64,000 nt of DNA from Armillaria gallica. Taxonomy: Eukaryota > Basidiomycota > Agaricomycetes > Agaricales > Physalacriaceae. The DNA lies in assembly GCA_037576215.1 (NCBI GenBank), contig JBANDB010000005.1, positions 3,968,001-4,032,000 on the forward strand. Reading direction: 5' to 3'. The notes under the pieces were generated by a model that worked only from the letters and a program-made list of their open reading frames with translations, was not told where the DNA came from and did no database searches. Shown piece by piece: positions 34,953 through 46,809 of this stretch. A program made the position numbers and the translations under genes. Positions within the stretch are counted from its first letter, which is position 1. Each line of letters starts with the position of its first letter.

Positions 34953-35622
34953 CGTTTCCGGGTCCAGTTCATTTTCACCACTTTTTTACACAATGCGGTG
35001 ACATCGTACCAGGGGTCCGGAGAACTATCACCGAGCCTCTTAGAGGTAGGAAAAATAGTTAAAATTTATCAAACATCGCGTATCCCCCTTTCAAATCACA
35101 ATCTACGAGGTTTCTAACGTTGCGATGCTCAACTCTCGGTAACATCTCTACCACTAGAGTGTTTATACCTTTCCAGCTTTGGCACAACTCTCTGGACACA
35201 CAAATCATAGCTTCAAGCAATCAAGCTTGGTATTAATGATAGTGATCGACAGATTTGTCCAGTCTAGTGTCAGCTCGAAACGTTTGCTGGACTCGGTTAC
35301 GTTGCGATCCTTGATAGTGTCCTTGATGCTAATCAGACCAGGCTCACCCAGAAATTCTAGCTGCATTTCGACCCATAGTAAGTAGCAGAAATGCTTCGAC
35401 TCGAGGTACAATGGCATGCAGATCTCTATTGGAGAACTCCTAACGTATACAAAACGCATGGGAAGCATCAGCGGCACAGCCTAAACATATCTAGGCACGG
35501 CCCTCATGATATTACTTACAGCCTCTTACAGCATGGCTTCCGTCAAACAGATCTGATTTACTTTATATGCGGCAATAGGGATAGTGGCGATCTTTCACTC
35601 TTCCCCCACATCCGAGTCTAAC

Positions 35623-36907
35623 ATGGTACGCGAGTTGGCGATGTTTCTATCTGTTCTCGCCTTGCAGAACTTGAGGGGCGCAAGGGCGCAGAGCGAGGCG
35701 ACCTGTACGGACTCCGCGTACTCATGGGTGAGCCGACATCATCCTTGATGGTACCACGAGGATAGACGACTGATCTTCGATTTAGTCGTTCAATTCACTA
35801 AACCAAAGCCCCTGCGACATAGGAAGAGCATTGGGAGGTGTATGTACCGCCGGTACGTTCTCTCTAGGATATCGTCGAGTGCATTTTTTCTGAAAAAAAT
35901 CATTTCTTGACAGATTTCTCGATCCAGGCCCTTCCGTCGGGATACCACTATTCGGGTGTAGGCGCTATATACACGTCCGACTGTGTATGCAATACCGTGT
36001 ACTATTCCCTCCTGAACGTATGTGCTGCTTGCCAGGGTGGTTCCGTCTCAGTGTGAGTTCCCTTCGTGAGTACTCCCGGATCAAGTATTAACGGTAACTC
36101 ACATAGCTGGGGTGAGTGGGACGCTAATTGCACAACAACGTACCAGACGTACGTTTGCCTATCATTACCTGAGAGCATGGAATAACCTCTCTATTCGCTT
36201 GCAGGTATCCGGTAAATATACCTGACGGCACTGCAGTACCGCACTATGCCTATCAATCCCTTTTACTAAATGGCACCTTCGACTTTGCTAGTGCCGTAGT
36301 CGATACGGGTGCTGAGGCGACCCACATCGCGTCCACCAGCGCCTCGTCGACCATCGGTTCTACTTCGCGTTCCACATCTACCTCTCCCAGTTCCACCCCT
36401 ACGCCGGCCTCTGGCTCAAGTTCTAGTGGCTCGAGCAGCAACACCGGCGCGATCGTCGGTGGCGTTGTTGGGGGTGTTGTGGGCCTTGCGATAATCGCTG
36501 CTTTGATCTTCTTCTTCGTGCGCCGTCATCGCCGTCGTGCTGCTGCTGTCGTGACTCCTGGTCCGATTGGGGGTGATATCCCACCTCCCACGTCTTCTTT
36601 CGTGGGTCAGAACCTTACCGGGTCGACGTATGCGCCTCCTGTGTACGATAAAGTTTATGTGAGTCAAGTCTTGTTGAAGTTTTACTACCGAGCTCAAACT
36701 GTATAGGACCCTAACGACCCGTCCACTTTTCCTTCCGCCAACGGCGTACCTTATGGCCAGCAGCAAGCTCTCGGAGGGTATCCTCAGTCTTACGCCCCAC
36801 TTCCGCCATCATCCCCGGACTCGAATATGACCCCTAACAGGCTTTCACCGGCCCAGCCTACTAGTCCGCCACCTGCGTCGGCGTATCGTGGTGCACCAGA
36901 GGTTTGA
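35623..36907 (+). CDS. Cys-rich secreted/type I membrane protein, Ser-rich stalk
   Basis: Uncharacterised Agaricomycete surface-protein type. The ATG at 35623 gives a signal peptide (MVRELAMFLSVLALQNLRGA). A Cys-rich ectodomain follows: CTDSAYSW + SFNSLNQSPCDIGRALGGVC, then CVCNTVYYSLLNVCAACQGG and WGEWDANCTTTYQT. After YPVNIPDGTAVPHYAYQSLL comes a Ser/Thr stalk, one membrane helix (GAIVGGVVGGVVGLAIIAAL) and a basic stop-transfer RRHRRR. The cytosolic tail is rich in Pro, Tyr and Gln. Eight Cys in the ectodomain suggest disulfides. Six or so exons; TGA at 36905-36907. The segment 36208-36310 recurs at 40394-40500, the left edge of the tandem duplication. Ligand and role are unknown. Confidence 0.78.
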
Positions 36908-38101
36908 TTTGGTTTGATGGCAGATAGACGAGGTATTGGATGGCTCTCTTTATGCTCAACTAGCTATCGTACTTAAGCGTATATTCTTTTATTCTTTTCA
37001 AGTTAGCAAGTTTAGGTGTTTTGCATTCCATAGGTCTTGATATTCCACCTTATTCTGTGTTTAATAAAGGTGACCTTCGAGGCGCAACGTACCTGAATCG
37101 GTCGAATGTTGCTGAACTGCTTTGGTGGCTTACTGTTCACTGAGAAGAACCAAAATACTTCTGACGCTAGAAGAAATTTTAAAACATGTGCACATCATCG
37201 TGGCGGGCGCGGCGACGATGTTGACGTTTGTTGACGCGTTTTGTCACTTTAATAATTACCACTGACTCAATTGACGCTCTACCAACGTTCGGCGATTTTT
37301 TTCTGTATTTCAACCAACGATAATCTACGCCTCTCAACGCTCCAATTTCGTTATCGCGGGATCCTGGCACTACTTCTTTCTTGGGGAGAAGATCAGTGAC
37401 TTGAGAGGTAAGTCAGAGCCTTGTTGTTCATGTGTAGAACTGGATCTATTGTGCAGCTCGAATCAGCAAGTATAAGACTATGTGGCGCGCTAATGATACA
37501 CTAAAGTCGCATACGAATACCAACGCCTATCCGGTCGGCATGATGGCCATCCTTCTGGTCTATCGTCGCTTGATACAAACCTTCTCTTGGGCCTTATTTA
37601 TGGAGTTTCCCCGAGAAGCTGGGCTGTTTCACCTTATGGACCGAGCGTAACTGCGATAGCGTTTAAAGGTAGTTTGGTCCATGTGTCGACTCTTCGAATA
37701 TGATCCGTGCGACTTGATTGTCTGGCGGGTACTCTTTACATTTGAAGTGACTATCAGCCTTCATTTGGATGCACAGATACTGCCGCGGATTCCGGAATGG
37801 ATTCAGCCGGTCTGGATATACTTATGCCTCAGTGCGGTGAACATTGCCAATCCAGTTCCACAACTCTATTTGAAATGGGTTGACATAACATTTGTGCTAA
37901 GTTAAGCACATTGTTCGTGGAGCACGCCAACTCTCGGATGCCTGCACACTCAACTGAATGGATTCCATAATGGCCGAGTATTTTTGGAGTAAGTCATGCC
38001 GTGTTTACGTACTTCGAGCACCAAATTCACATAAAGCCCGATAGCTATGTATAAAAAGAAGCCACGAAGCCTCACATCGATACCCAACCCGCGATCAGAG
38101 G
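36908..38101. other. Intergenic, promoter of MFS paralogue B
   Basis: About 1.2 kb inside duplication unit 1. No conserved ORF was seen. The last 60 bp before the ATG are nearly the same as those before paralogue C. Confidence 0.45.
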
Positions 38102-40314
38102 ATGGATACCAAGTCGATTATCGTCGATGTCTCGGATTCCCCGTCCACTCATGTCACCAACATCGATCTAGATGACATGTATAACGGCGAGTCCGTGGAT
38201 GCGGTGTACCAGGCGAAGTCCCGTGTGCTGAACAAGGCAATTCAAGAGATCGGTTCGTCGATTTACCATGACACCTTGATTTCCGAATTTAACAATCATT
38301 ATAGGTATGGGAAAGTACCAGAAGCAGCTATTTATCTGCGCAGGTTTCGGCTGGTTTGTGTACGGCTTTAGTGCGTGACCATAGTGCACATCCTGACCCA
38401 AATTCGTAGTGACAGTGTCTGGCCAGTTAGTTGCTGCAATGGCTAGAATATTTCGGAACTGACTGATAGGGAGCTGTAGCTTGCGACCGCCCTCATTCTG
38501 ACACAGACTATCGCAGAATTCAACTTCAATGGCCCTTACCTTACTTTGGCTGCCAATGTTGGACTATTGGTGGGTCCTGCTATATGGAGCGTTGGGTGCG
38601 ATACATGGGGAAGAAAGTGCGGCGCTCAAATAGCTCACCTTCACCGTTATCCTGACATAGAGTAAAAGATGGCCGTTCAATCTCACCCTTCTCATCGCCG
38701 GAGTATTCGGAACTGCTGGTGGTGGTTCGCCTAATTTTGTGACTCTTGCATGTTTATTAGCCGTAGTTGGCGTCGGTGTCGGTGGTAAGCGCTTTATCTT
38801 ACCCAGAAGGGTGGGTTTATTGAATGAAACCCTAGGTAACCTTCCCGTAGACTCCGCGGTATTCCTAGGTGTGTACGTCTACCTGTTCACTTTCATACTT
38901 ACCATTATGATTGACAGATCTTGTCCCCGGCACTCATCAATATCTTCTCACCCTCATAAATGTATGGTGGTCTGTAGGTTCCTTGCTTGGCAGCCTTGTG
39001 CGTTATCCGTCTTTCACCCGCTAGTATCGCCAAGTTCCAACTGTTCACATTTTCAGCTTGCATGGCCTCTCATTGCCAACTATTCCTGTCCAGAGGATGC
39101 TTTATTCTGTGATCGTGCAGATAATATGGGGTGGCGTTACCTTTTATACGCCCTCGGAGGACTAACTTTACTGTTTTGGGTTCTGCGTTTCTTTTGCTTC
39201 GACCTTCTCGAAAGTCCCCGCTTTCTTATAAGCATCGGAAAGGACGCTGATGCAGTTTCTATCATTCATAAGATTGCCAAATACAACGGAACGACGACCA
39301 CTTTGACTGTTGAGCATCTCACTGAAGCAGCAGAGAAGGTGGCGCACTTAGGCAGCCCAGTAGTTCCTCGGACTGCTACCTTTGGACTGCAGCACGTAAA
39401 GGGTCTCTTCAGTACCACAAAAATTGCCATTTCTACGACCATTTTGGTTGCGCTCTGGGGTAAGTGGTCCGTTGAACTTGTAGACGAAGACTCACTGTCT
39501 ATAGCAATCATCGGACTCGCGTACAACCTTTATAATTGCTTCTTGCCATATCTGTATATTCTTTTCCTATTGCGGTACAAGCTTTTATTTCTAACTGACT
39601 TCAGTCTAACAACCCGCGGAGTCGACTTCGGCGACGGATCGCTTTACATCACATATAGAAATGTGAATCGGGTTTTTACTACGCGTCTCCTCCAGTACTA
39701 ACGCTAATCATGATTCAAGCAATCTATCCTCAGTGTTATTGGTATTTGTGGATCCCTAGTAGCTGGATGGACTGTCGAGGTGTCACGCATCGGACGTAAA
39801 GGCACTTTGGCAATTTCAATGGGCGAGTAGATGTCTTCTTGATATTGTTGCTTTCTCGTTCACTCATCGTGAAAGATAGGGCTCACTGGTATCTTTTTAT
39901 TGGCGAGTACTACTTCGCGTAGTTCTAATGCGTTGCTGGGATGGAATTGCGGATATAATTTCAGTATAAATGTGAGGTTCTTTGGGCGTCGTATGGGCGT
40001 TAAAGGCTGAGAACCGACTTAGATGATGTGGGGAGTTATGTACGCCATTTCAGCCGAGATATTTCCCGCTCAACACCGTGGCACTGGCAATGGTTTGGTA
40101 AATGTGGCTACTGCTACGTTTGGTGTTCTTGTGCGGTGTTCCTGACCTTGGGTTATCTTCAAACTGATCTTATTTTATATAGGCACCCGTCATCGCTTTA
40201 TACGCGAACCTCTCCACATCTGTTCCTGTGTACATATCAGGCACACTCTTTATTTTCTCGGGATTATTGGCGTTGTTTCTTCCCTATGAACCCAAGGGGA
40301 GAGCATCGATATAG
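38102..40314 (+). CDS. SVOP/SV2-like MFS transporter, paralogue B (intact)
   Basis: Plasma or organelle membrane carrier of the major facilitator superfamily, SVOP/SV2-like; substrate unknown. All expected exons are present and in frame: MDTKSIIVDVSDSP, MGKYQKQLFICAGFGWF, VDSVWP, LATALILTQTIAEFNFNGPY through SVGCDTWGRK (TM2 plus motif A), WPFNLTLLIAGVFG, DLVPGTHQYLLTLINVWWSV, LAWPLIANYSC, NMGWRYLLYALGG, LLESPRFLISIGKDADAVSI, LTTRGVDFGDGSLYITYRN, SVIGICGSLVAGWTVEV, AEIFPAQHRGTGNGL and LPYEPKGRASI. About 490 residues. One intron uses the GC donor G|GCGAGT, as in both paralogues. TAG is at 40312-40314. This is the only one of the three copies without a lesion that I can see. Confidence 0.85.
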
Positions 40315-42263
40315 AGGGATTACGTTGGAAAACCATGTGCATTTAAGGCAAATGCAAAATTCTTTCCTTTGAACAAAGTAACTCAGATACCTGTATCCGT
40401 AACCCGTGGGAACTGCACCGCCGCACTATGCCTACATCTCGCTTTTACTAAATGGTACGTTCGACTTTGATGGTGTTATAACCAATACAGACGCGTCCTC
40501 CAGAGTTAGAGAAATGTTTCTGAACCCGTTTTGGTGATTTTGCCTCTGCACCTAGACTGGTGACTGTCTGTCTACCCCAGTCATTGCAAACATTAAAATG
40601 AGTCTTTCTCGACTCACACGTCAATAGGTGAGAGAGACGGTTACGAGTCTAGTACTCCGCACTTCCTCGATTAGGGTTTCGGTAATAAGTGACCTGTTCC
40701 TAACATACGTTAATGTTCCATGTTAAATACTGTTAATAACACATGTTAAAAAGGCGGTCGAAAAACCCACAGTTAAATAGTATGACAATGTTAAAAAGTT
40801 CAAAATGCTTATCGGCAAGGCAAGCAATGTGGCTAAGCACTGTCACAGCTATGACCTGATGCGACTCAACTCACTCAACTCTCTCTGCGATTCTCGTACA
40901 TGCAGAATGAGAACCAGGTGACAACAGCGACGACAGTCTCCGGAAATACAGCGGCTGCGGCACCACACGAGAAGGAATTCAGGATAGATCCCGATGCTGA
41001 CCTTGCGTCTTCATCCCTTTTGAACTTCTTCAGACGAAGTTCCTATATGATTCTCAAGTGATAATAACGATCTAGAGGATGTGAATTGAGTTGGGTAGGA
41101 AGTATATAACGCCATTTAACATGATTTAACAGTAGAATATAAGTTAATGCGGTTAATATATACAATCTAACATGTTATTAACGTTTTGTTATTACCCAGG
41201 TTAGTAACATACCCTCCACATGCCGACTTATTAACTAACCGTTGATACAAGCCTGAAACTTATTAACGATACGATGCCGGGGCACGTGATGGGTTTGGTA
41301 CGCGATGTTGACACCTGTTGACGTGCTTTTTCACTTAGTACCACATGCTATGCCAGTGTTTTGTTATTTTTCCTTCACTTCAATCAACGTAGATATATGC
41401 CCTGCAACATCATTGAACCGCCTCCGAGTCGTCGACACCGGGAGAAAATAGGTGCCGTCGCAGCTTCTTTCTTCTGAGGGAATATTAGTTGATAGGTAAG
41501 CCACTCTTTGCTTCATTCGTACAGCTAAACTTATTGCTCGGCTATAATCAACCAATACACTCTAGTAGGAATCTGCTTCGAACGATTACCCGCTCATGAC
41601 CGATTCCTGATGTCGATTTCGAGCATCTGGTGCTGGCATCATGCTACTGCCCGTCCGTCTGACCTGTCGTTCCTGGATACAACTTCGTCTAGGGCCCCAT
41701 TTAGGATACAGACTCCGCAAGAAGTTGGATCGCTTTGCCTTATAGACCGAGGGTGCTACGATAGCATTTGAGCGGTAGTTGTACCATGTGTTCAGTCTTC
41801 GGAACACAGTCCACGTAAAATGCATGCAATTAATTTCCTGGTGAGTGTGCTCTACATTTGAAGTGACTACCACGACCATTTGCGTGGTGCAAATATCGCG
41901 GCACGACAGTTCCGGTGCTGTCCGGGTATATGCTTTAGTGCGGTAAACATCGTCAATTCACTTCCACGACTTTTTCTGAAATGGGTTGAACAGTGGAGGT
42001 CGCTCATGCTCGGATGCCTACACAATCGACTGAATGGAATCAATGCGTGAATGACCGAGTACTACTGGGACAGACCATATCAAGTATTCGGGACGCAGTA
42101 CCTAGGCTTAAGGGCGAGATCGAGATCGAAAGGTTGATACAGCAATAGTGAAGTATGCCATGCTTCCATTCTTCTGGCACCAAACTCACCTAAACACCGA
42201 TAGCTATGTATAAAAAGAAGCCACGACGAAGCCTCGCATCGATAGCCAGCCTGCAATCAGAGG
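40315..42263. other. Intergenic inside duplication unit 2
   Basis: About 1.95 kb. It starts with a broken copy of the Cys-rich surface gene (40394-40500). Then comes a GTTAA-rich block (40690-41270), then diverged sequence homologous to 37140-38100 that leads into paralogue C. No intact gene. Confidence 0.5.
40690..41270. repeat. Block rich in GTTAA/TTAAC and CATGTTA motifs
   Basis: Two AT-rich clusters (about 40700-40800 and 41110-41270) are crowded with GTTAAT, ATTAAC, TGTTAA and CATGTTA words, around a ~300-bp more ordinary core. They could be decayed ends of an inserted element. The two ends do not align as clean inverted repeats by eye. Confidence 0.35.
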
Positions 42264-44463
42264 ATGGATACCGAGTCGATTATCGTCGATGTCACTGAAG
42301 TCCCGTCCACGCATGGCACCAAGTCCAACATCGCTCTGGATGACATGTATAGCGACGAATTCATGGATACAGTATACCAAGCGAAGTCCCGTGTACTGAA
42401 CAAGGCAATCCAAGAGATCGGTTCGTCGATTTACCATGACACCTTGATTTCCGAATCTAACAACCATTATAGGTATGGGAAAGTACCAGAAGCAGCTATT
42501 TATCTGCGCAGGTTTCGGCTGGTTTGCGTACGTTTCTAGTGCATGATCATAGTGCACATCCTAACCCAAAATTGTAGTGACAGTGTCTGGCCAGTTAGTT
42601 GCTCTAATCGCTCGTGTATTCTGGAACTGACTGACGGGGAGCTGTAGCTTGCGACCGCCCTCATTCTGACACAGACTATCGCAGAATTCAATTTCAATGG
42701 CCCTTACCTTACTTTGGCTGCCAATGTTGGACTCGTAGTGGGTCCTGCTATATGGAGCGTTGGGTGTGATACGTGAGGAAGAAAGTGTGCTACCCGAATG
42801 TCTCGCGCTCACCATTATACTGATATAGAGTAATAGATGGCCGTCCAATCTCACTCTTCTTATAGCCGGAGTATTCGGGACTGCTGCTGGTGGTTCGCCT
42901 AACTTTGTGACTCTTGCATGTTTATTAGCTGTGGTTGGCGTCGGTGTCGGTGGTAAGTGCTTTATCTTACGCAGAAGGGTAGGCTTATGGACAAAATTCC
43001 TAGGTAATATTCCCATCGACTCCACGGTATTCCTAGGTATGAAGATCTCTTCCTGACCACTTTCATACTTGCCATTATGGTTGACAGATATCGTTCCCGG
43101 TACTCACCAATATCTTCTCACCCTCATAAATGTCTGGTGGTCTATAGGTTCCTTGATTGGCAGCCTTGTGCGTTATCCGTCTTTCACCCTCCAGTATCGC
43201 GAACTGCTCACATTTTCAGCTTGCATGGCCTCTTATTGCCAACTATTCCTGTCCGGAGGATGCTTTAGCCTGTGATCGTGCGGATAATATGGGGTGGCGC
43301 TACCTTTTATTCGCCCTAGGAGGACTAATTTCGCTGTTTTGGATTCTACGTTTCTTTTGCTTCGATCTTCTCGAAAGTCCCCGCTTTCTCATCAGCGTCG
43401 GAAAGGACGCTGAAGCAGTTTCTGTCATTCATAAAATTGCTAAATACAACGGAACGACGACCACTTTGACTGTCGAGCATCTCACTGAAGCAGCAGAGAA
43501 AGTGGCGGATTTAGGCATTCCCATACTCCCCCGTACTGGACTGCAGCATGTAAACGGTCTCTTCAGCACAACAAAAATGGCCATTTCTACAACACTTTTG
43601 GTTGTGCTCTGGTGTGAGTGGTGTCTTGTACTTGGAGACGGAGACGCTCACCTTTTACACTTAGCAATCATCGGACTTGCGTTCACCCTCTATAACTGTT
43701 TCTTGCCATATCTGTACGATTTGCTCCTTCTTTTGGTACTTACTTTTACATCTGACTGGCTTAAGGCTAACAACCCGCGGAGCCGACTTCGGAGACGGAT
43801 CGCTCTATACGACATATAGAAATGTGAATCTTATTTTTTTCCCATGTAGCTTCCCTGATACTGGCGCTGATCGTGGTTTAAGCAATCTATCCTCAGTGTT
43901 GTTGGCATTGGTGGAGCACTAGTGGCAGGATGGACTGTCGAGGTATCTGGCATCGGTCGCAAAGGAACTTTGGCAATTTCACTCGGCGAGTAGACGTCTT
44001 CTTGCCACTGTTTCTGTTCTCTCATTCACTTACTGTGTAAATAGGGCTCACTGGTATCTTTTTGTTGGCGAGTGCCACTTCGCATAGTTCTAATGCATTG
44101 CTGGGATGGAATTGCGGATATAATTTCAGTATAACTGTGAAGCTCTTTGGTCCTCGTACGGGTATTGAAAACTAAGAATGGTCACAGATGATGTGGGGAG
44201 TTTTGTTCGCCATTTCAGCCGAGATATTCCCTGCTCAACACCGTGGTACTGGCAACGGTTTGGTCGATGTGGCTACTGCTATTTTTGGTGTTCTTGTACG
44301 GTGTTCCTTTCCCTCAGTTTTCTTCGAACTGTTCTGAATCTTAATGTAGGTACCAGTCATTGCTCTGTACGCGGACCTCTCCACATCTGCTCCTGTGTAC
44401 ATATCAGGCACACTCTCTATTTTCGTATTTGGCGTTGTTTCTTCCCTACGAACCCAAGGGTAA
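42264..44463 (+). pseudogene. SVOP/SV2-like MFS transporter, paralogue C (decaying)
   Basis: Tandem copy of paralogue B with the same exon order: MDTESIIVDVTEVPS, MGKYQKQLFICAGFGWF, LATALILTQTIAEFNFNGPY, NMGWRYLLFALGG, LLESPRFLISVGKDAEAVSV and so on. Two lesions are visible. First, motif A codons ACA-TGG of B read ACG-TGA here (about 42770), so DTWGRK becomes DT-stop; the same change makes a donor ACGTGAGG whose use would remove exactly 12 nt in frame. Second, 5 nt are missing near 44424 against B, so the last ~20 residues (TM12 end and LPYEPKGRASI) are replaced by a short tail ending at TAA 44461-44463. The GC-AG intron is conserved. Probably a pseudogene; a shortened product cannot be excluded. 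Confidence 0.65.
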
Positions 44464-44563
44464 AGCATCAATATAGAGGTCGGTCAAGCTAGTAGGAACC
44501 ATGCTACCTATGTGTACATTCCACCTTGCTGTAAAGGCAAATATAATAGATTCCTTGTCCGGT

Positions 44564-44580
44564 TATCTATCTATCTATCT
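44564..44580 (+). repeat. TATC microsatellite
   Basis: Four-plus copies of the tetranucleotide TATC in the spacer between MFS paralogue C and the aminopeptidase gene. Confidence 0.8.
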
Positions 44581-44670
44581 TTCCTTGAATGCCCCAGATA
44601 CCTACTTCTGATCGCATGACTCGGCTGATAGCTGAGCTGGTCACCTTTTGCGCCTTGTTCTCCCATAGAA

Positions 44671-44689
44671 GTTACCGGTAACCGGTAAC
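44671..44689. promoter_or_regulatory. 19-bp palindrome upstream of X-Pro aminopeptidase
   Basis: GTTACCGGTAACCGGTAAC is a perfect odd-length palindrome made of two overlapping TTACCGGTAA units. It lies ~200 bp before the first clear exon of the aminopeptidase. The CCGG pairs could bind a dimeric factor such as Zn2Cys6. Function is inferred only from symmetry and place. Confidence 0.35.
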
Positions 44690-44877
44690 TAAACTTCGGA
44701 CATGATGCCGGTTATATCCTCCTTGCATTTGACCACGACGTCCATCCCAATCGTTGGATATAGTACGTATCGGTGTATCTGACTGCGATTGTCATAACCA
44801 AAATTTCTAGATTGAAATGGTCTATCCATGTACGACAGCAATCAAGCTTCATCTATGTGTCTAATATCTGGATGCAG

Positions 44878-46809
44878 CCCGTAAACACGTCTTGCAGACT
44901 TTCGAACATCTCGTCAAGGTGTTACCCGCAACGGAGCGAGCAAAGGTAGGCCAGACTTATTCACAGCTTGTCAGATCTGCGATGTGACGATAAGAATACA
45001 GCCACAGATATTACTGTTAGCTGGAGAAGTCACGCCCTATCGCAATGACACAGATCGCGAAATGGTCTTCCGTCAGGTAAGCTCGTTTTAATCATGTAAT
45101 ACAGTGCTTGTAACATCTTTCAGGAATCTAATTTCTTCTATCTTTCTGGCTGCACAGTACCGTCATCCTACCTCCTCATATCATACCAAGCTGGGACATC
45201 TATGGCTCAGACTCCATCTATAGATTTATTCATTCCCAAGATAGAGCTTGCAGACCTTATGTGGTCGGTACCTCCACCGACTGTGGATGTTGCAAAAGAG
45301 ACTCATGATGTCACCAAAGTGGACCATCCAGACACTCTACCAGCAGCCATCGAAACATTGACCAAAGCGTTCCCTGACGCCCTTTTCCACACTCTTCCTC
45401 GGTCCCCTTTGTTCCCAACCATTCCCGATCAATATACGCAAACGATCCTGGCTACTGAAGATGGAGCCGTGACAGATGCATTCTTACTATCTGCCATTCA
45501 CCAAGCAAGATTGATCAAAGACGAGGACGAGATTGCCATGATCCGGCACGCGAACCATATAAGTTCAAGGGCTCATGAGACTGTCATGCGGGTTCTTGGC
45601 TCTGCCGTGAAGGGAGGCATTTTGCGTGGGGCTGGGGCTGGCATCGATAGACCGCTTCTCCCGGGAGAATGGTTAATTGAGAAGGAAGCCGAAGCCGAGG
45701 CGATATTTGTGGCGTCATGCAGAAGAGAAGGGTAAGTACAGCCAACTTGTCAAGTCATCTGCGTTGAATTAAACGTCGTGCGTAGGGCTGTTCACCAAGC
45801 ATATCTCCCTATCGTAGCTGCGGCAACGCGTGCGTCCACGCTTCACTACTGCTGCAACGACCGCGAATTCGCTTGGGGGCCAGTTCAGCCGCATGATCAT
45901 CATAATCATTCAGAGTTCGCACATGCTGGTGGTAAAGAATTCGTTCCTCAGGTCCTGCTTATTGACGCCGGGTGTGAGTGGAGTTGCTACGCTTCGGACA
46001 TCACTCGAACGATGCCTGTGGGAAACGGCGGGAAGTTTAGTCCTGAGGCACGAGATATTTATGAGCTCGTCCTCGAGATGCAAAAGGTAGGCCTTTTGCA
46101 TTCAATGATATTAAAAAGATGCTCATACAATATACACAGTCTGCGATGGACATCATCAAGCCTGGTGTGCACTGGGATGCTGTTCAACTCCTTTGTCACC
46201 GTGTCCTCGTTAGGGGTTTCCAAAAGCTGGGGATCTTCAAGAGTCCCGATTCTCCTGCATCTGGTTCGTGGAATGCGGAAGAGGCCATATTGGCTTCTGG
46301 CGTAAGTAGCGCATTCTTCCCGCATGGCCTTGGCCATAGCTTGGGAATGGAGTACGTATATTTCTCGTCACCGTTTATTTTTTCAGGCTCTCACTGCCGC
46401 ATTACAGCGTGCATGACGTTCCCAGCGCCAGCAAGCCTGCCGTCAATGATACCATCGGCAAGGGCATCGAATTAGGACACTCGAGCTTCTACGATTACTT
46501 GAGGTTGCGACTGCCATTGGGAGCTGGGATGGTCGTGGTAAGTTTTCATGCACAAGTCATGAGTAATATTCCACCCAACAAACGTGCCTCATACAGACTG
46601 TCGAGCCTGGTTGCTACTTCTCACCGCATCTTCTCGCTCCCGTCCGAGAATCGAAGCACATCAATCATGATGTCCTCAAGAGGTACGAACCTGTCGGAGG
46701 GGTACGAATTGAGGACGTTGTGTTGATTACTGAAGGCGGGTTTGAGAATCTCACGACTGTTAAGAGCGATACAGAGTGGGTAGAAGCGGTGTGTTCAGGT
46801 GAAATTTAA
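44878..46809 (+). CDS. X-Pro aminopeptidase / prolidase-like, peptidase family M24B
   Basis: Dimetal (usually Mn) peptidase that removes N-terminal residues before proline or splits X-Pro dipeptides. The first sure exon carries ARKHVLQTFEHLVKVLPATE, then ILLLAGEVTPYRNDTDREMV, NFFYLSGCTVPSSYLLISY (AMP_N domain) and a creatinase fold. All five metal ligands are present: Asp in LLIDAGCEW, Asp in ASDITRTMPVG, His in PHGLGHSLGM, Glu in TVEPGCY, Glu in GGVRIEDVVLIT. About 500 or more residues over eight or so exons; TAA at 46807-46809. The true start is not settled: an upstream exon ending in phase 1, before the acceptor at 44877, is needed, and candidate ATGs lie at 44703-44830. Location (cytosol or mitochondrion, as for Icp55) therefore stays open. 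Confidence 0.9.

Larger units (their letters stand above)
33712..35622. other. Intergenic with an inverted-repeat structure
   Basis: About 1.9 kb without a convincing gene. It holds two ~91-bp inverted repeats at 34030-34121 and 34862-34952. The last few hundred bases are the promoter of the gene starting at 35623. Confidence 0.5.
36208..40393 (+). repeat. Tandem duplication, unit 1 (~4.19 kb)
   Basis: Head-to-tail unit holding the 3' part of the Cys-rich surface gene, a spacer, and MFS paralogue B. Homology to unit 2 is high in exons and weaker but traceable in non-coding DNA (for example 37200-37440 against 41290-41510, and 37640-37710 against 41740-41810). The boundary is set by the segment starting GTATCCG at both 36208 and about 40390. 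Confidence 0.7.
40394..44480 (+). repeat. Tandem duplication, unit 2 (~4.09 kb)
   Basis: Second head-to-tail unit. It begins with a relic of the surface-protein gene (protein reading close to PHYAYISLLLNGTFDF) and ends with MFS paralogue C. The part matching 36310-37140 is replaced or scrambled by a GTTAA-rich block. The two units share little after the transporter stop codons. Confidence 0.65.

Noticed and set aside
24000..44500. Biosynthetic gene cluster around the MFS transporters
   Set aside because: No PKS, NRPS, terpene synthase, P450 or other tailoring enzyme occurs in the window; the neighbours are prefoldin, a deaminase-like gene and surface proteins.
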